A DNA stretch of 64,000 nucleotides from Mycolicibacterium sp. BiH015 (lineage in GTDB: Bacteria; Actinomycetota; Actinomycetes; Mycobacteriales; Mycobacteriaceae), in assembly GCF_027706845.1 (NCBI RefSeq), contig NZ_JAQGCZ010000015.1:1-64000 (forward strand), written 5' to 3'. The position numbers and the translations under genes are program-made. The notes under the pieces were generated by a model, which saw only the letters and a program-made list of their open reading frames with translations, had not been told where the DNA came from and made no database searches. Within the stretch, counting starts at the first letter, position 1. The number at the start of each line of letters is the position of its first letter. Positions 41,046 through 48,644 of this stretch are shown here, in pieces.

Positions 41046-42434
41046 ATGCGAATCAGTGTCTGCTCGGCGCTCGCCGCTGTCGCGGTCCTTCTCACCTCGT
41101 GCGGCGGCGCTCCGGCGCCTGTGGCCGAGACCGCGAGCCCCGAATCCCAACCCGCGGGCTCGAAGTCGGGGCTCACCGCACCTGACACGTCGAACGTCAA
41201 GATCCGCGGAGATGAGGACGACCCGGTCAATCAACTCGTCATGCAGGCAATAGCGGACCTGGAAACATACTGGGGCACACTGTATCCCGAGCTCTATGGC
41301 ACCGAGTTCACGCCCGTGGGCGGTGGCTACTATGCGGTGTATCCCTCGAATGGGGAGCTGCCGCCGTGTGCGACCAGTGCCGACGACATCTCCGGCAACG
41401 CGTTCTACTGCTCCACCGAGGACGTCATCGCCTGGGATGCCGAAGGACTCTTGCCGGACTTGCAGTCCAAGTTCGGCGACTTCGTCATCCCGGTCGTGTT
41501 GGCCCACGAATTCGGTCACGCCGTGCAGACGCGGGCCGACGTCCAGGGGATGACCGTCACCAGGGAGCTGCAGGCGGACTGCTTCGCCGGCGCCTGGTCG
41601 AAGCATGTGTTCGACGACAACGTCTTCGACGTCAACGCCGCGCAGCTCGACACCGCGCTGGCCGGCATCCTGAACCTGCGCGACAGTCTGGGAACCGCCG
41701 CCGACGATCCGAACGCCCACGGCAGCGGGTTCGACCGCGTCGGCGCGTTCCAGGACGGCTTCTACAACGGAGCAAGCCGGTGCAAGGAGTACCGCGACAA
41801 CGACCCGATGGTGCTCGCGCTGCCGTTCAACAACGCCGAGGACGAAGCCCGCGGTGGCGACATGGACTACGACTATGTGGTCAACACCGTGCCCTACGAC
41901 CTCGAGGACTACTGGACGCAGGTGTACCCGCTCGTCTCCGGAGGGCAGCCCTGGGTGCCGGTGCGCGGACTGGAGGTGTACCACCCTGCCGACCCGCCGA
42001 TGTGCGGTGATCAGTCCGCCGAGGGTTACGTGTTGTTCTATTGCGTGCCAGACGATTACGTGGGTTGGGACAACGAGGTCGCGATGCCTGAGATCGCGCG
42101 CCAGGGCGGCGACTACGCCGTCGCCACGCTGCTGGCCACCCAGTACGGACTCGCAGTGCTCCACCGGCTGGGCGACACGTCGGACGAGAAGACCGCGACA
42201 TTGCGGGGAGACTGCTTCGCCGGCGCGTACACCGCCAGCGTCATCCTGCAGAACCGGCCGGAGACCAGCACCTTCGGCATCTCCCCGGGCGATCTCGACG
42301 AGGGCATCAAGGCGCTTCTGGTGTTCCGCGGTGACGGCGACGTGGAGCGTCAGGGAGCCGGCGATGCCCGCGTGCGGGCGTTCCGCACCGGCGTCCTCGA
42401 AGGTGCGGAGCCCTGCGTGACGCTGGAGCCGTAA
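41046..42434 (+). CDS. Lipoprotein with a zinc peptidase domain and a degenerate second copy
   Basis: A 462-residue exported lipoprotein. The signal peptide ends in the lipobox LTSC, with Cys19 lipidated. Domain 1 (about 60-246) is a neutral zinc metallopeptidase with HEFGH at 154-158 and a candidate third ligand Glu174 (RELQADCFAG). Domain 2 (about 275-460) repeats the same layout, but the motif reads TQYGL (365-369) and the third-ligand position is Thr385, so it cannot bind zinc in the same way. TAATGT (41034-41039) lies 6 nt before the ATG, so the mRNA may be leaderless. Confidence 0.85.
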   Translation: MRISVCSALAAVAVLLTSCGGAPAPVAETASPESQPAGSKSGLTAPDTSNVKIRGDEDDPVNQLVMQAIADLETYWGTLYPELYGTEFTPVGGGYYAVYPSNGELPPCATSADDISGNAFYCSTEDVIAWDAEGLLPDLQSKFGDFVIPVVLAHEFGHAVQTRADVQGMTVTRELQADCFAGAWSKHVFDDNVFDVNAAQLDTALAGILNLRDSLGTAADDPNAHGSGFDRVGAFQDGFYNGASRCKEYRDNDPMVLALPFNNAEDEARGGDMDYDYVVNTVPYDLEDYWTQVYPLVSGGQPWVPVRGLEVYHPADPPMCGDQSAEGYVLFYCVPDDYVGWDNEVAMPEIARQGGDYAVATLLATQYGLAVLHRLGDTSDEKTATLRGDCFAGAYTASVILQNRPETSTFGISPGDLDEGIKALLVFRGDGDVERQGAGDARVRAFRTGVLEGAEPCVTLEP

Positions 42435-42473
42435 TTGCGAACCGGCGGTCGCAGAACCTGACACGATGGCGGG

Positions 42474-43526
42474 ATGCCAGTGGAGGTGATGCTGTCCGAT
42501 GCCGACCAGGATGCGCTGCAGAATTGGATCCGCCGGGCCGGAATCGGGACGGCGGTCGCGGATGTTGAGCCGCTGACCGGCGGATCGCAGAACATCGTCG
42601 TGCGCCTGAATGTCGACGGGAGACCCATGGTCTTGCGTCGGCCGCCGCCGCACCCCCGCCCGACGAGCGACAACACCATGCGACGTGAGATCGCGGTGCT
42701 GCAGACCCTGAACGGCACGGACGTTCCGCACCCGCGACTGATCGCCGGATGTGAAGATCTCGACGTGCTCGGCGTGGTCTTCTACCTGATGGAGGCGATC
42801 GACGGATTCAACCCGGGCACCGAGACCGACGAGGCCTACGTACGCGACGCTGGTATGCGCCACCGCGTCGGCCTGTCGTATGCAGGTAGCCTCGCCAGGC
42901 TGGGCAGGGTGCCGTGGGAGGGCAGTCCGCTGGCGGCCATTAAACGTCCGGGATCCTTTCTCGCACGGCAGGTTCCGCAGTTCATGCGGCTGCTGGAGAG
43001 TTACCGCCACGACAACTACGCACCCGAATCGTTCCCCTCGGTCCATGTCCTTGCCGAGTGGCTGGATTCGCAACGCCCCGACGACACCGAACCCGGAATC
43101 ATGCACGGCGACTGTCATCTGAACAATGTGTTGCTGCGGCGCGAGGTCCCGGAGTTGGCGGCCTTCATCGACTGGGAAATGTGCACCGTCGGCGATCCGC
43201 TGCTCGACGTCGGCTGGATGCTGGTCTGCTGGCCCGACGGGCCCAACCCGATCGATGCGGGCTCTGCGCTTGCTGCTCTCGGCGGGCTGGCGACACGGTC
43301 GGAACTCATCGACGCCTATCTGGCGGCCGACGGCCGTCGCACCTCGCGGCTCGACTGGTACATCGCAATGGCCTGCTTCAAACTCGCGATCGTCATCGAA
43401 GGGACGTGGTCGCGCTACCTTGCCGGGCAAGCCAGCGCCGAAGCGGGCGAACGCCTGCACGCGTCGGCGGAGAACCTCATCGAGCTCGGTACCCGCGTCT
43501 CCAAAGGCGACAACCCGTTTGTATGA
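42474..43526 (+). CDS. APH-family phosphotransferase (ACAD10/11-like kinase)
   Basis: A 350-residue protein of the aminoglycoside-phosphotransferase fold. The nucleotide-binding N-lobe has LTGGSQNIVVRL (about 35-46), the catalytic loop is HGDCHLNNVLL (211-221, Asp213), and the metal motif is IDWEMCTVGDPLLD (232-245). In mycobacteria these proteins often sit beside fadE genes and resemble the kinase part of ACAD10/11, which phosphorylates 4-hydroxyacyl-CoAs. Resistance is not implied. It lies 40 nt after the lipoprotein gene. Confidence 0.8.
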   Translation: MPVEVMLSDADQDALQNWIRRAGIGTAVADVEPLTGGSQNIVVRLNVDGRPMVLRRPPPHPRPTSDNTMRREIAVLQTLNGTDVPHPRLIAGCEDLDVLGVVFYLMEAIDGFNPGTETDEAYVRDAGMRHRVGLSYAGSLARLGRVPWEGSPLAAIKRPGSFLARQVPQFMRLLESYRHDNYAPESFPSVHVLAEWLDSQRPDDTEPGIMHGDCHLNNVLLRREVPELAAFIDWEMCTVGDPLLDVGWMLVCWPDGPNPIDAGSALAALGGLATRSELIDAYLAADGRRTSRLDWYIAMACFKLAIVIEGTWSRYLAGQASAEAGERLHASAENLIELGTRVSKGDNPFV

Positions 43527-43540
43527 CCGGTCTCTCGTGA

Positions 43541-44296
43541 TCAGCGGTAGGCGTCGTATCCGAGCCTGACGGCGAGCGCGATTCCCGCGATGCCGATCGC
43601 GATCCGCATCGGCTTGTCGGGCGTGTGCCGCACAACGATCGGGCCGAGCCTGCCGCCCACCAGGCAGCCGAGGCCGAGCGCGATGACGGCGGGCCATTGC
43701 ACGGGCGCCACCACGGCGAAGATCAGCGCGGCAACGCCGTTGGCGGCGCCGAGCACGACGTTCTTCGCGGCATTGGCATGCGCGAGCGTCTCACCGCCGA
43801 TACGTAGAAACAGTGCGAGCAGCAGGACACCCGCGGCCGCACCGAAGTAGCCGCCGTAAATGCAGATCGCGAAAACCGCGATGCCCTGCAGGGCGAGCGC
43901 TCGTCGGGGTTCGGTGATCCGTCCGGCTCGGTTCGGCCGCACCGGCAGCACAATGGCCAGTGACGCGAACCCCAGCAGGATGGGGACGACCTTTTCGAAT
44001 CCTTCGTCCGGTGTGGACAGCAGCAGGACCGCGCCCGCGATGCCGCCGACGGCCGCGAACGGCAGGATCCGCTTGAGGAAAGCGCCCTGCCCTCGGAGCT
44101 CAGGCCGCGAGCCCCAGATCGACCCGACCCCGGTGAAGACCAGCGACACGGTGTTGGTGACGTTCGCGGTCACCGGCGGCATACCCGTCAGCAGCAGAGC
44201 CGGATACGTGGCCACCGACGCCAGCCCCGCGATGCTGCCGCAGAGTCCGCCCAGGATTCCGGCCGCGAACAGCAGCACCGCATGCGACCAAGACAC
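43541..44296 (-). CDS. TauE/SafE-family membrane transporter
   Basis: A 251-residue integral membrane protein with about eight hydrophobic helices. The N-terminal repeat has GGLCGSIAGLASVATYPALLL with GMPPVTANVTNTV; the second repeat has GGYFGAAAGVLLLALF with HANAAKNVVLG. Members export sulfite, sulfonates or other small anions. I start it at the GTG at 44296, which gives the usual length. It is convergent with the kinase gene. Confidence 0.85.
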   Translation of the reverse strand: MSWSHAVLLFAAGILGGLCGSIAGLASVATYPALLLTGMPPVTANVTNTVSLVFTGVGSIWGSRPELRGQGAFLKRILPFAAVGGIAGAVLLLSTPDEGFEKVVPILLGFASLAIVLPVRPNRAGRITEPRRALALQGIAVFAICIYGGYFGAAAGVLLLALFLRIGGETLAHANAAKNVVLGAANGVAALIFAVVAPVQWPAVIALGLGCLVGGRLGPIVVRHTPDKPMRIAIGIAGIALAVRLGYDAYR

Positions 44297-44345
44297 TCGG
44301 CACAGTCTGCACCCCGGCGCCCGCGAGGGTGCACCCGGCAGACCG

Positions 44346-44382
44346 CGCGAACCCCGCCGGCGCCGGGCCGACGGGGTTCGCG
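44346..44382 (-). terminator. Hairpin after the WGxxGxxG protein gene
   Basis: CGCGAACCCCG (44346-44356) pairs perfectly with CGGGGTTCGCG (44372-44382). It lies 13 nt past the stop at 44395 on the minus strand. Confidence 0.65.
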
Positions 44383-44394
44383 TGTGGCGACGGT

Positions 44395-44661
44395 CTAGAC
44401 GCGCGGCGGGTTGATCGTGCCGGCGTTGGGTGTCGCGCGGAGGTCTGCCTCCCTGCGGCGCTTCAGGCCCGCGAGGCCGACCAGGCCGAGCAGCCCCGCC
44501 AAGCCCCACAGTCCGGTGTTGTCGCTGTCCTCTTGCTCAACCTCCTGAGCGACGACGGTGGTCGTCGCGGCAGGAACGGCCGTGTCCGTGGCGCCGGCGA
44601 TACCGGTGCCTCCGAACAGCAGGGCCAGCGCTGTAGTGGAGATGATGAGTGGTTTATGCAT
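44395..44661 (-). CDS. WGxxGxxG-type small exported protein
   Basis: An 88-residue protein. Residues 1-24 are a signal peptide ending near GIAGA. A short Thr/Val/Glu-rich linker leads to the C-terminal segment LWGLAGLLGLVGLAGL followed by KRRRE. That order (WGxxGxxG, hydrophobic helix, basic stop) is a surface-anchoring signal known from WGxxGxxG-CTERM proteins. It is therefore probably held in the membrane by its tail. The ATG has GGGAGG directly upstream. The function of the linker is unknown. Confidence 0.7.
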   Translation of the reverse strand: MHKPLIISTTALALLFGGTGIAGATDTAVPAATTTVVAQEVEQEDSDNTGLWGLAGLLGLVGLAGLKRRREADLRATPNAGTINPPRV

Positions 44662-45006
44662 GGTTTCCTCCCGTACTGCGGAGCGGCTGCTTCCGCGAGC
44701 AATCGATAGCCCGCTGGGATCCGGAAAAACCTGATTTGCCGAGATTCGACAGAACTTGCAGTTCATCGGCGTTGGACTGTGTCGACAGGCGGGCCGGGCC
44801 GGACCATACAACCGAATTGCCGCCAAATACGTTCCCCCGCTGGGCACTCCGAGATCGCCTCGCGACAGCAGGAGGGCGGTGTGCCAACAGCCCGCAGTGG
44901 GGGTGGCTGTTGCATTGCGCAAGAGTGTCTTTGCTGGGCTAACAACTGTCGCCGATCAGGCAAAACAGAGATTGCCCGCTGAATCGCAGACGGCGCGCAT
45001 AAATAT
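44662..45006. other. Intergenic stretch without a recognised gene
   Basis: This 345-bp stretch lies between the WGxxGxxG gene (leftward) and the leader of the LeuA-like gene (rightward). I see only a small stem AACAGCC/GGCTGTT near 44885-44910 and no convincing coding sequence. Confidence 0.5.
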
Positions 45007-45036
45007 TTGCGTGTGGACCCGAACGCGGTCTAGCAT
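45007..45036 (+). promoter_or_regulatory. Promoter of the leader peptide and LeuA-like gene
   Basis: TTGCGT (45007-45012) and TAGCAT (45031-45036) are spaced by 18 nt. The -10 hexamer ends 7 nt before the GTG of the leader peptide, so transcription probably starts on that codon. Confidence 0.6.
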
Positions 45037-45043
45037 CGCTGTC

Positions 45044-45085
45044 GTGCCGAGGCGACTCGTAGTAGCAACCCGCAGCGGGGTCTGA
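45044..45085 (+). CDS. Leader peptide, 13 residues, probably leaderless
   Basis: GTG starts the peptide MPRRLVVATRSGV, ended by TGA at 45083-45085. It contains a Leu-Val-Val run with two GTA codons, which are rare in high-GC mycobacteria, plus rare AGG and CGA Arg codons. Its last codons lie inside the left arm of a strong hairpin (45062-45119). Together this looks like a ribosome-sensed attenuator for branched-chain amino acids, known for leuA and ilv genes of actinobacteria. Confidence 0.6.
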   Translation: MPRRLVVATRSGV

Positions 45086-45119
45086 TCCTGACCGACCCCC
45101 CGCTGTGGGTCGTCGCTAC
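45062..45119 (+). promoter_or_regulatory. Attenuator-like hairpin overlapping the leader peptide
   Basis: GTAGC plus ACCCGCAGCGGGG on the left pair with CCCCGCTGTGGGT plus GCTAC on the right, with one mismatch and a 2-nt bulge. The leader stop codon lies just after the left arm. A ribosome at the stop would block the left arm, so translation of the leader should control folding. The LeuA-like ATG is 39 nt downstream. Confidence 0.6.
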
Positions 45120-45157
45120 CTCGTCGGTCGATTCTCTTCGGATCAGAAGGCCGGCAC

Positions 45158-45661
45158 ATGAACTCCCCAGTCGCCACCACCTCTTCGTCGATACCCACGT
45201 CATCGATGCCGTTCGCCAGCTACGTTGACGGGCGGATGCCGAGCGCGCTGCGCGAACCGGCCGAAACCAAGACGTTCGACGAGTTCGTCGACGAATACGC
45301 GCCGTCGGCCGGGCCGCTGAGGCTGGGGCAGTGGGCATGCACCGACGGCGCGCGGCCGTCGGGTCGGCTGGGGCCGCAGGCACGCAACTATCAGGCGACG
45401 CTGGCGCTGGGCGACACCATCGGCACCTCGCGTGCGGCGGCATGCGGGCCCGTCGCCGCGCTGACAGAGATGCTTCACGCGCGAGGCGTCGCCGTCGAGA
45501 TGATCGCATTCCACCAGCTGCCCGCCGGCGAGCACACAGCGACCTTCATCCGCGGCAGCCGCGACGGCAGCGAGAGGTGGGCGATGGGATGGTCCGACGA
45601 CCCGACTGACTCGGCGCTGCGCGCGGTCATCGCGTGTGCCAACCGGTTACTGGCCGACTAG
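45158..45661 (+). CDS. Stand-alone LeuA regulatory (dimerisation) domain protein
   Basis: A 167-residue protein. Residues about 70-167 match the C-terminal allosteric domain of 2-isopropylmalate synthase: LGDTIGTSRAAACGPVAALTEML, FHQLPAGEHTATFI and the final ALRAVIACANRLL. The catalytic barrel is absent. The N-terminus (SSMPFASYV, then FDEFVDEYAP near 40-49) resembles the two ends of LeuA joined together, as after an internal deletion. It might bind leucine or form mixed dimers with LeuA. It overlaps the convergent membrane gene by 4 nt. Confidence 0.75.
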   Translation: MNSPVATTSSSIPTSSMPFASYVDGRMPSALREPAETKTFDEFVDEYAPSAGPLRLGQWACTDGARPSGRLGPQARNYQATLALGDTIGTSRAAACGPVAALTEMLHARGVAVEMIAFHQLPAGEHTATFIRGSRDGSERWAMGWSDDPTDSALRAVIACANRLLAD

Positions 45662-46035
45662 GTGCGGCGTCCCAGCGCCCACGAGCCGAACGCAACGGCG
45701 GCAGCGGGCACACCGATCATTGCGGCGGCGCTCACCGGTTTGACGTCGTCACGACCGAGCACGCCTGCCGCGCCGTCGGCGACGTCGCACAGCAGACCGA
45801 TGCGCGCCCAGTCGCGGCGCCTCGGGCCCGAAGACGCCACGGTGCCCAGCCCGACCAGGACGTCGCGCACACCGAACAGACGCCACACATAGCGTGCCTG
45901 CCCGTCAGGGTGTGAGAACCCGAACAACCTGGCCGTCACATCCGGGCGCGCCCACGCCAGCGCGCCGATGCCTATGCGCATCGCGGCAAGCGCGACGAAC
46001 CCGGTGTCGGCGACACGATTGCGTTCTTCGGTCAC
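45658..46035 (-). CDS. DUF4267-like small membrane protein
   Basis: A 125-residue protein with about three to four hydrophobic helices (around 10-28, 48-62, 80-95, 103-122) separated by short charged loops such as SSGPRRRDWAR. It resembles DUF4267-type proteins of unknown role. The GTG start lies 4 nt after the stop of cyp136, so it is cotranscribed with that P450. Confidence 0.65.
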   Translation of the reverse strand: MTEERNRVADTGFVALAAMRIGIGALAWARPDVTARLFGFSHPDGQARYVWRLFGVRDVLVGLGTVASSGPRRRDWARIGLLCDVADGAAGVLGRDDVKPVSAAAMIGVPAAAVAFGSWALGRRT

Positions 46036-46039
46036 GAGC

Positions 46040-47521
46040 TCAGTGCAGCGGCCGCAGCATGATCGGCATGCCGTCGATCGGCACCGCCATACCGCCGTGG
46101 TCGTAGCGCGGCGTGTAGTTCGGGTCGACGAGTTCCAGCCGGTACTTGCGCAGCAGCCTGTGCATGACCGTCTTGATCTCCAGCTGGCCGAACACCATGC
46201 CGATGCACTTGTGCGCACCGCCTCCGAACGGCGCGAACGCGTACCGGTGCTTCTTGTGCTCGTTACGCGGCTCGGCGAAGCGTGCCGGGTCGAACTTCTC
46301 CGGATCGGTCCACAACTCGGGCAGCCGGTGATTCAGCGCAGGCCACGTCATGATCGCGGTGCCTGCCGGGATGTAGTAGCCCAGCAGATCCGTATCGCGC
46401 ACGGCCTGGCGGAAGTTGAACGGCAGTGGGGTCACCATCCGCAGCGCCTCGTTGATCACCAGGTCGTAGGTCTCGAGCTTTTCGAGCGCCTCGATGTCCA
46501 GCGGGCCGTCGCCGATCCGCTCGGATTCTTCGCGGCAGCGCTCCTGCCACTCCGGGTTGGCAGCGAGGTGGTAGGCCATGGTGGTCAGGGTCGACGTGGA
46601 GGTGTCGTGTGCGGCCATCATCAGGAAGATCATGTGGCTGACGACGTCCTGGTCGGTGAAGCTCTGACCGTCCTCGTCCTGCGCATGGCACAGGACGCTG
46701 AACATGTCGGTGCTCTCGGAGCGGCGCTTATCGGCGATCCCGGCGTTGAAGTAGTCCTCGAGCGTCTTGCGGGCGCGGATACCTCTCCACCAGCTCAGCG
46801 GCGGCACCGGCTTGCGCACGATCGCATTGCCCGCGCGAGTGGTGGTGGTGAACGCCTCGTTGACAGTGGTCACCAGCTGCTTGTCGGTGCCCGCCTGGTG
46901 GCCCATGAACACGACCGAGGCGATGTCGAGCGTCAGTTCCTTGACCGCCGGATAGAACAGAAAACGCCGATCGTTGGCCACCCAGTCGTTGGCGATCACC
47001 GAGGAAGCGACCTGATCGATGTGAGTGACGTACCCGGTGAGCCGGCTGCGGGTGAACGCCTCCTGCATGATCCGGCGGTGATACATGTGGTCCTCGAAGT
47101 CCCGCAGCATCAGGCCGCCCTCGAAGAACGGCCCGATCACCGGATCCCACGCCCGCTGCGAGAAATCCTTGTTGCGGTTGGAGAACACCGCCTGTGTCGC
47201 GTCGGGACCCAAGGCCCCGACGGCGGGAAGCACCTGCGAGCCGGAGTAGTAGATGGGTCCGTACTTGCGGTACTGGTGCAGGATGAAGTCCGGCCCGCCT
47301 CGGAACATCTCGATCATGTGCGCCACCACCGGCAGACCGTTGTCGCCCTTGACGGCCTTGAGGCCACTTCCGGCGGGCGGCTCGGCCAGGATGATCTCGT
47401 CCCACTCCTTGTTGAGCAGCCGCTTCTCGATCGCCCCCATCCCAGGAATGGTCACCGGCGTCGGCTTGAGACGTCGTTTCGCCTGGTCGAGCAGATAATC
47501 CACCGTCGAGATCGTCGCCAT
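46040..47521 (-). CDS. cyp136: Cytochrome P450, CYP136 type
   Basis: A 493-residue P450, longer than usual bacterial forms. It matches M. tuberculosis CYP136 (Rv3059, from memory) along its length: the N-terminal YLLDQAKRR, LVGH-type region around GLPVVAHMIEMFRGGPD, I-helix MMAAHDTSTST, ExxR in NEALRM, and heme loop FGGGAHKCIG with Cys439. The ATG at 47521 has GAGGAG about 8 nt upstream. The substrate is unknown. It is divergent from a TetR gene, with a palindromic operator between; the small membrane gene follows. Confidence 0.88.
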   Translation of the reverse strand: MATISTVDYLLDQAKRRLKPTPVTIPGMGAIEKRLLNKEWDEIILAEPPAGSGLKAVKGDNGLPVVAHMIEMFRGGPDFILHQYRKYGPIYYSGSQVLPAVGALGPDATQAVFSNRNKDFSQRAWDPVIGPFFEGGLMLRDFEDHMYHRRIMQEAFTRSRLTGYVTHIDQVASSVIANDWVANDRRFLFYPAVKELTLDIASVVFMGHQAGTDKQLVTTVNEAFTTTTRAGNAIVRKPVPPLSWWRGIRARKTLEDYFNAGIADKRRSESTDMFSVLCHAQDEDGQSFTDQDVVSHMIFLMMAAHDTSTSTLTTMAYHLAANPEWQERCREESERIGDGPLDIEALEKLETYDLVINEALRMVTPLPFNFRQAVRDTDLLGYYIPAGTAIMTWPALNHRLPELWTDPEKFDPARFAEPRNEHKKHRYAFAPFGGGAHKCIGMVFGQLEIKTVMHRLLRKYRLELVDPNYTPRYDHGGMAVPIDGMPIMLRPLH

Positions 47522-47583
47522 CCAAGCACTCCTCAAACTAAGGGCTGTGGTCGATGTCACTGTGGGGTTATCCTGGTAGACGC

Positions 47584-47601
47584 ACTTGACGCCTGTCAAG
47601 T
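47584..47601. promoter_or_regulatory. Candidate TetR operator between cyp136 and tetR
   Basis: ACTTGAC-GCCT-GTCAAGT is a perfect palindrome with 7-bp arms. It lies in the 109-bp gap between divergent genes, the usual place for autoregulation by a TetR protein. Confidence 0.65.
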
Positions 47602-47630
47602 TTCGAGGAGTTTGTGTCGGAGGTGCCGCG

Positions 47631-48269
47631 GTGCCAAGGTTGACAGCCATGACGGCCGAACCCACCGACCTCCGCCGTAGCAGAGGTGACAGGCAGCGGG
47701 ACGCCATCGTCACCGCGGTCCGCGAACTGCTCCAGGAGAAGTCGTTCGCCGATCTGTCAGTGAGCACCATCAGCGAGCGCGCCGGAGTGGCCCGCTCAGG
47801 TTTTTACTTCTACTTCGACTCGAAATACGCCGTCCTCGCTGTGATCGTCGCCGAGGCGATGGCCGAGTTGGACCAGCTGACTCACCACTACACCCCGCGC
47901 GAGGCAGGGGAGTCGCCGTCGGACTTCGCCAAGCGCATGGTCGGCTATGCCGCAACCGTCTTCGCCCTCAACGACCCGATCATGAGCGCCTGCAATCTGG
48001 CCCGCAGCACCGATGCCCAGATTCGCGAGATCATGGACGACTTCCAGCAGTCGGTCGTCGAGAAGATCGTCGGCCTCGTCCAACAGGACACCGGCGCGCG
48101 CCCCATCACCACGGATCTCACCGCGCTGGTGCGGACGCTCACCGCCGTCACGTCGATGTCGCTGTCGCACGACAGCGCCTTCGTGGGGCGCGACGACCCG
48201 GCGCGTGCCATCGAGATCGTCGAGCGCCTCTGGCTGAGCGCACTGTGGGGCGGCGACAACCTGCGTTAG
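47631..48269 (+). CDS. TetR-family regulator beside cyp136
   Basis: A 212-residue regulator. The helix-turn-helix domain covers about 20-65 (RDAIVTAVRELLQEKSF, then ISERAGVARSGFYFYFDSKYAVL). The C-terminal ligand domain is about 80-200. The GTG at 47631 is chosen for the GGAGG 7 nt upstream; an ATG at 47649 would give 206 residues. It is divergent from cyp136 and probably represses it and itself through 47584-47601. It corresponds in position to Rv3058c. Confidence 0.82.
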   Translation: MPRLTAMTAEPTDLRRSRGDRQRDAIVTAVRELLQEKSFADLSVSTISERAGVARSGFYFYFDSKYAVLAVIVAEAMAELDQLTHHYTPREAGESPSDFAKRMVGYAATVFALNDPIMSACNLARSTDAQIREIMDDFQQSVVEKIVGLVQQDTGARPITTDLTALVRTLTAVTSMSLSHDSAFVGRDDPARAIEIVERLWLSALWGGDNLR

Positions 48270-48568
48270 TCACTTGCGGGAAGCGGCTTGGCCTCCTTGA
48301 GCGACAGCGGAGTGGTTCCGACCGACAGCGTCCCCGCGCCGGCCTTGGTCACCAGCACTTCCGCGCCGTCGTCGCCGACGTAGCGCTTACCCATCGCGTT
48401 GCCTGCCGACAGATCGGGATCCAACGACAGGGACCCGTCCTTGTCGGCGTCGAGGGCGATCATCGGCGCACCGCCGGCACGGAGATCATCGAGGCTGTCG
48501 GCACTGCGCACGACAATGACCTGCGTATCGCACACCTGGCTCTGCAATCTGGTGCCGTTCTTGATCAT
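48266..48568 (-). CDS. Unknown small protein
   Basis: A 100-residue protein I do not recognise. It is acidic with repeated short strands: CDTQVIVVRSADSLDDLRAGG, LDADKDGSLSLDPDLSAG and KRYVGDDGAEVLVTKAGAGTL. There is no signal or membrane segment. The ATG at 48568 lacks a clear ribosome site; longer starts up to 48679 would overlap the divergent SDR gene. Its stop overlaps that of the TetR gene by 4 nt. Confidence 0.55.
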   Translation of the reverse strand: MIKNGTRLQSQVCDTQVIVVRSADSLDDLRAGGAPMIALDADKDGSLSLDPDLSAGNAMGKRYVGDDGAEVLVTKAGAGTLSVGTTPLSLKEAKPLPASD

Positions 48569-48644
48569 CAGCGAATCGTATTGCGCCCGATCGCGTGGCC
48601 GGGGTTCATTGGGCGCCGATGTCGCGCCGGTAATGTCACGGCAT

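Noticed and set aside
42474..43526. Aminoglycoside resistance enzyme
   Set aside because: The kinase fold is present, but the sequence is of the ACAD10/11-like group found beside lipid genes in mycobacteria, so a resistance label would mislead.
40998..43697. An 899-codon open frame on the minus strand
   Set aside because: It is antisense to the lipoprotein and kinase genes, which have full family motifs; it shows no domain of its own.
45062..45119. T-box riboswitch before the LeuA-like gene
   Set aside because: No T-box sequence or specifier stem was seen; a translated leader peptide with overlapping hairpin explains the region better.
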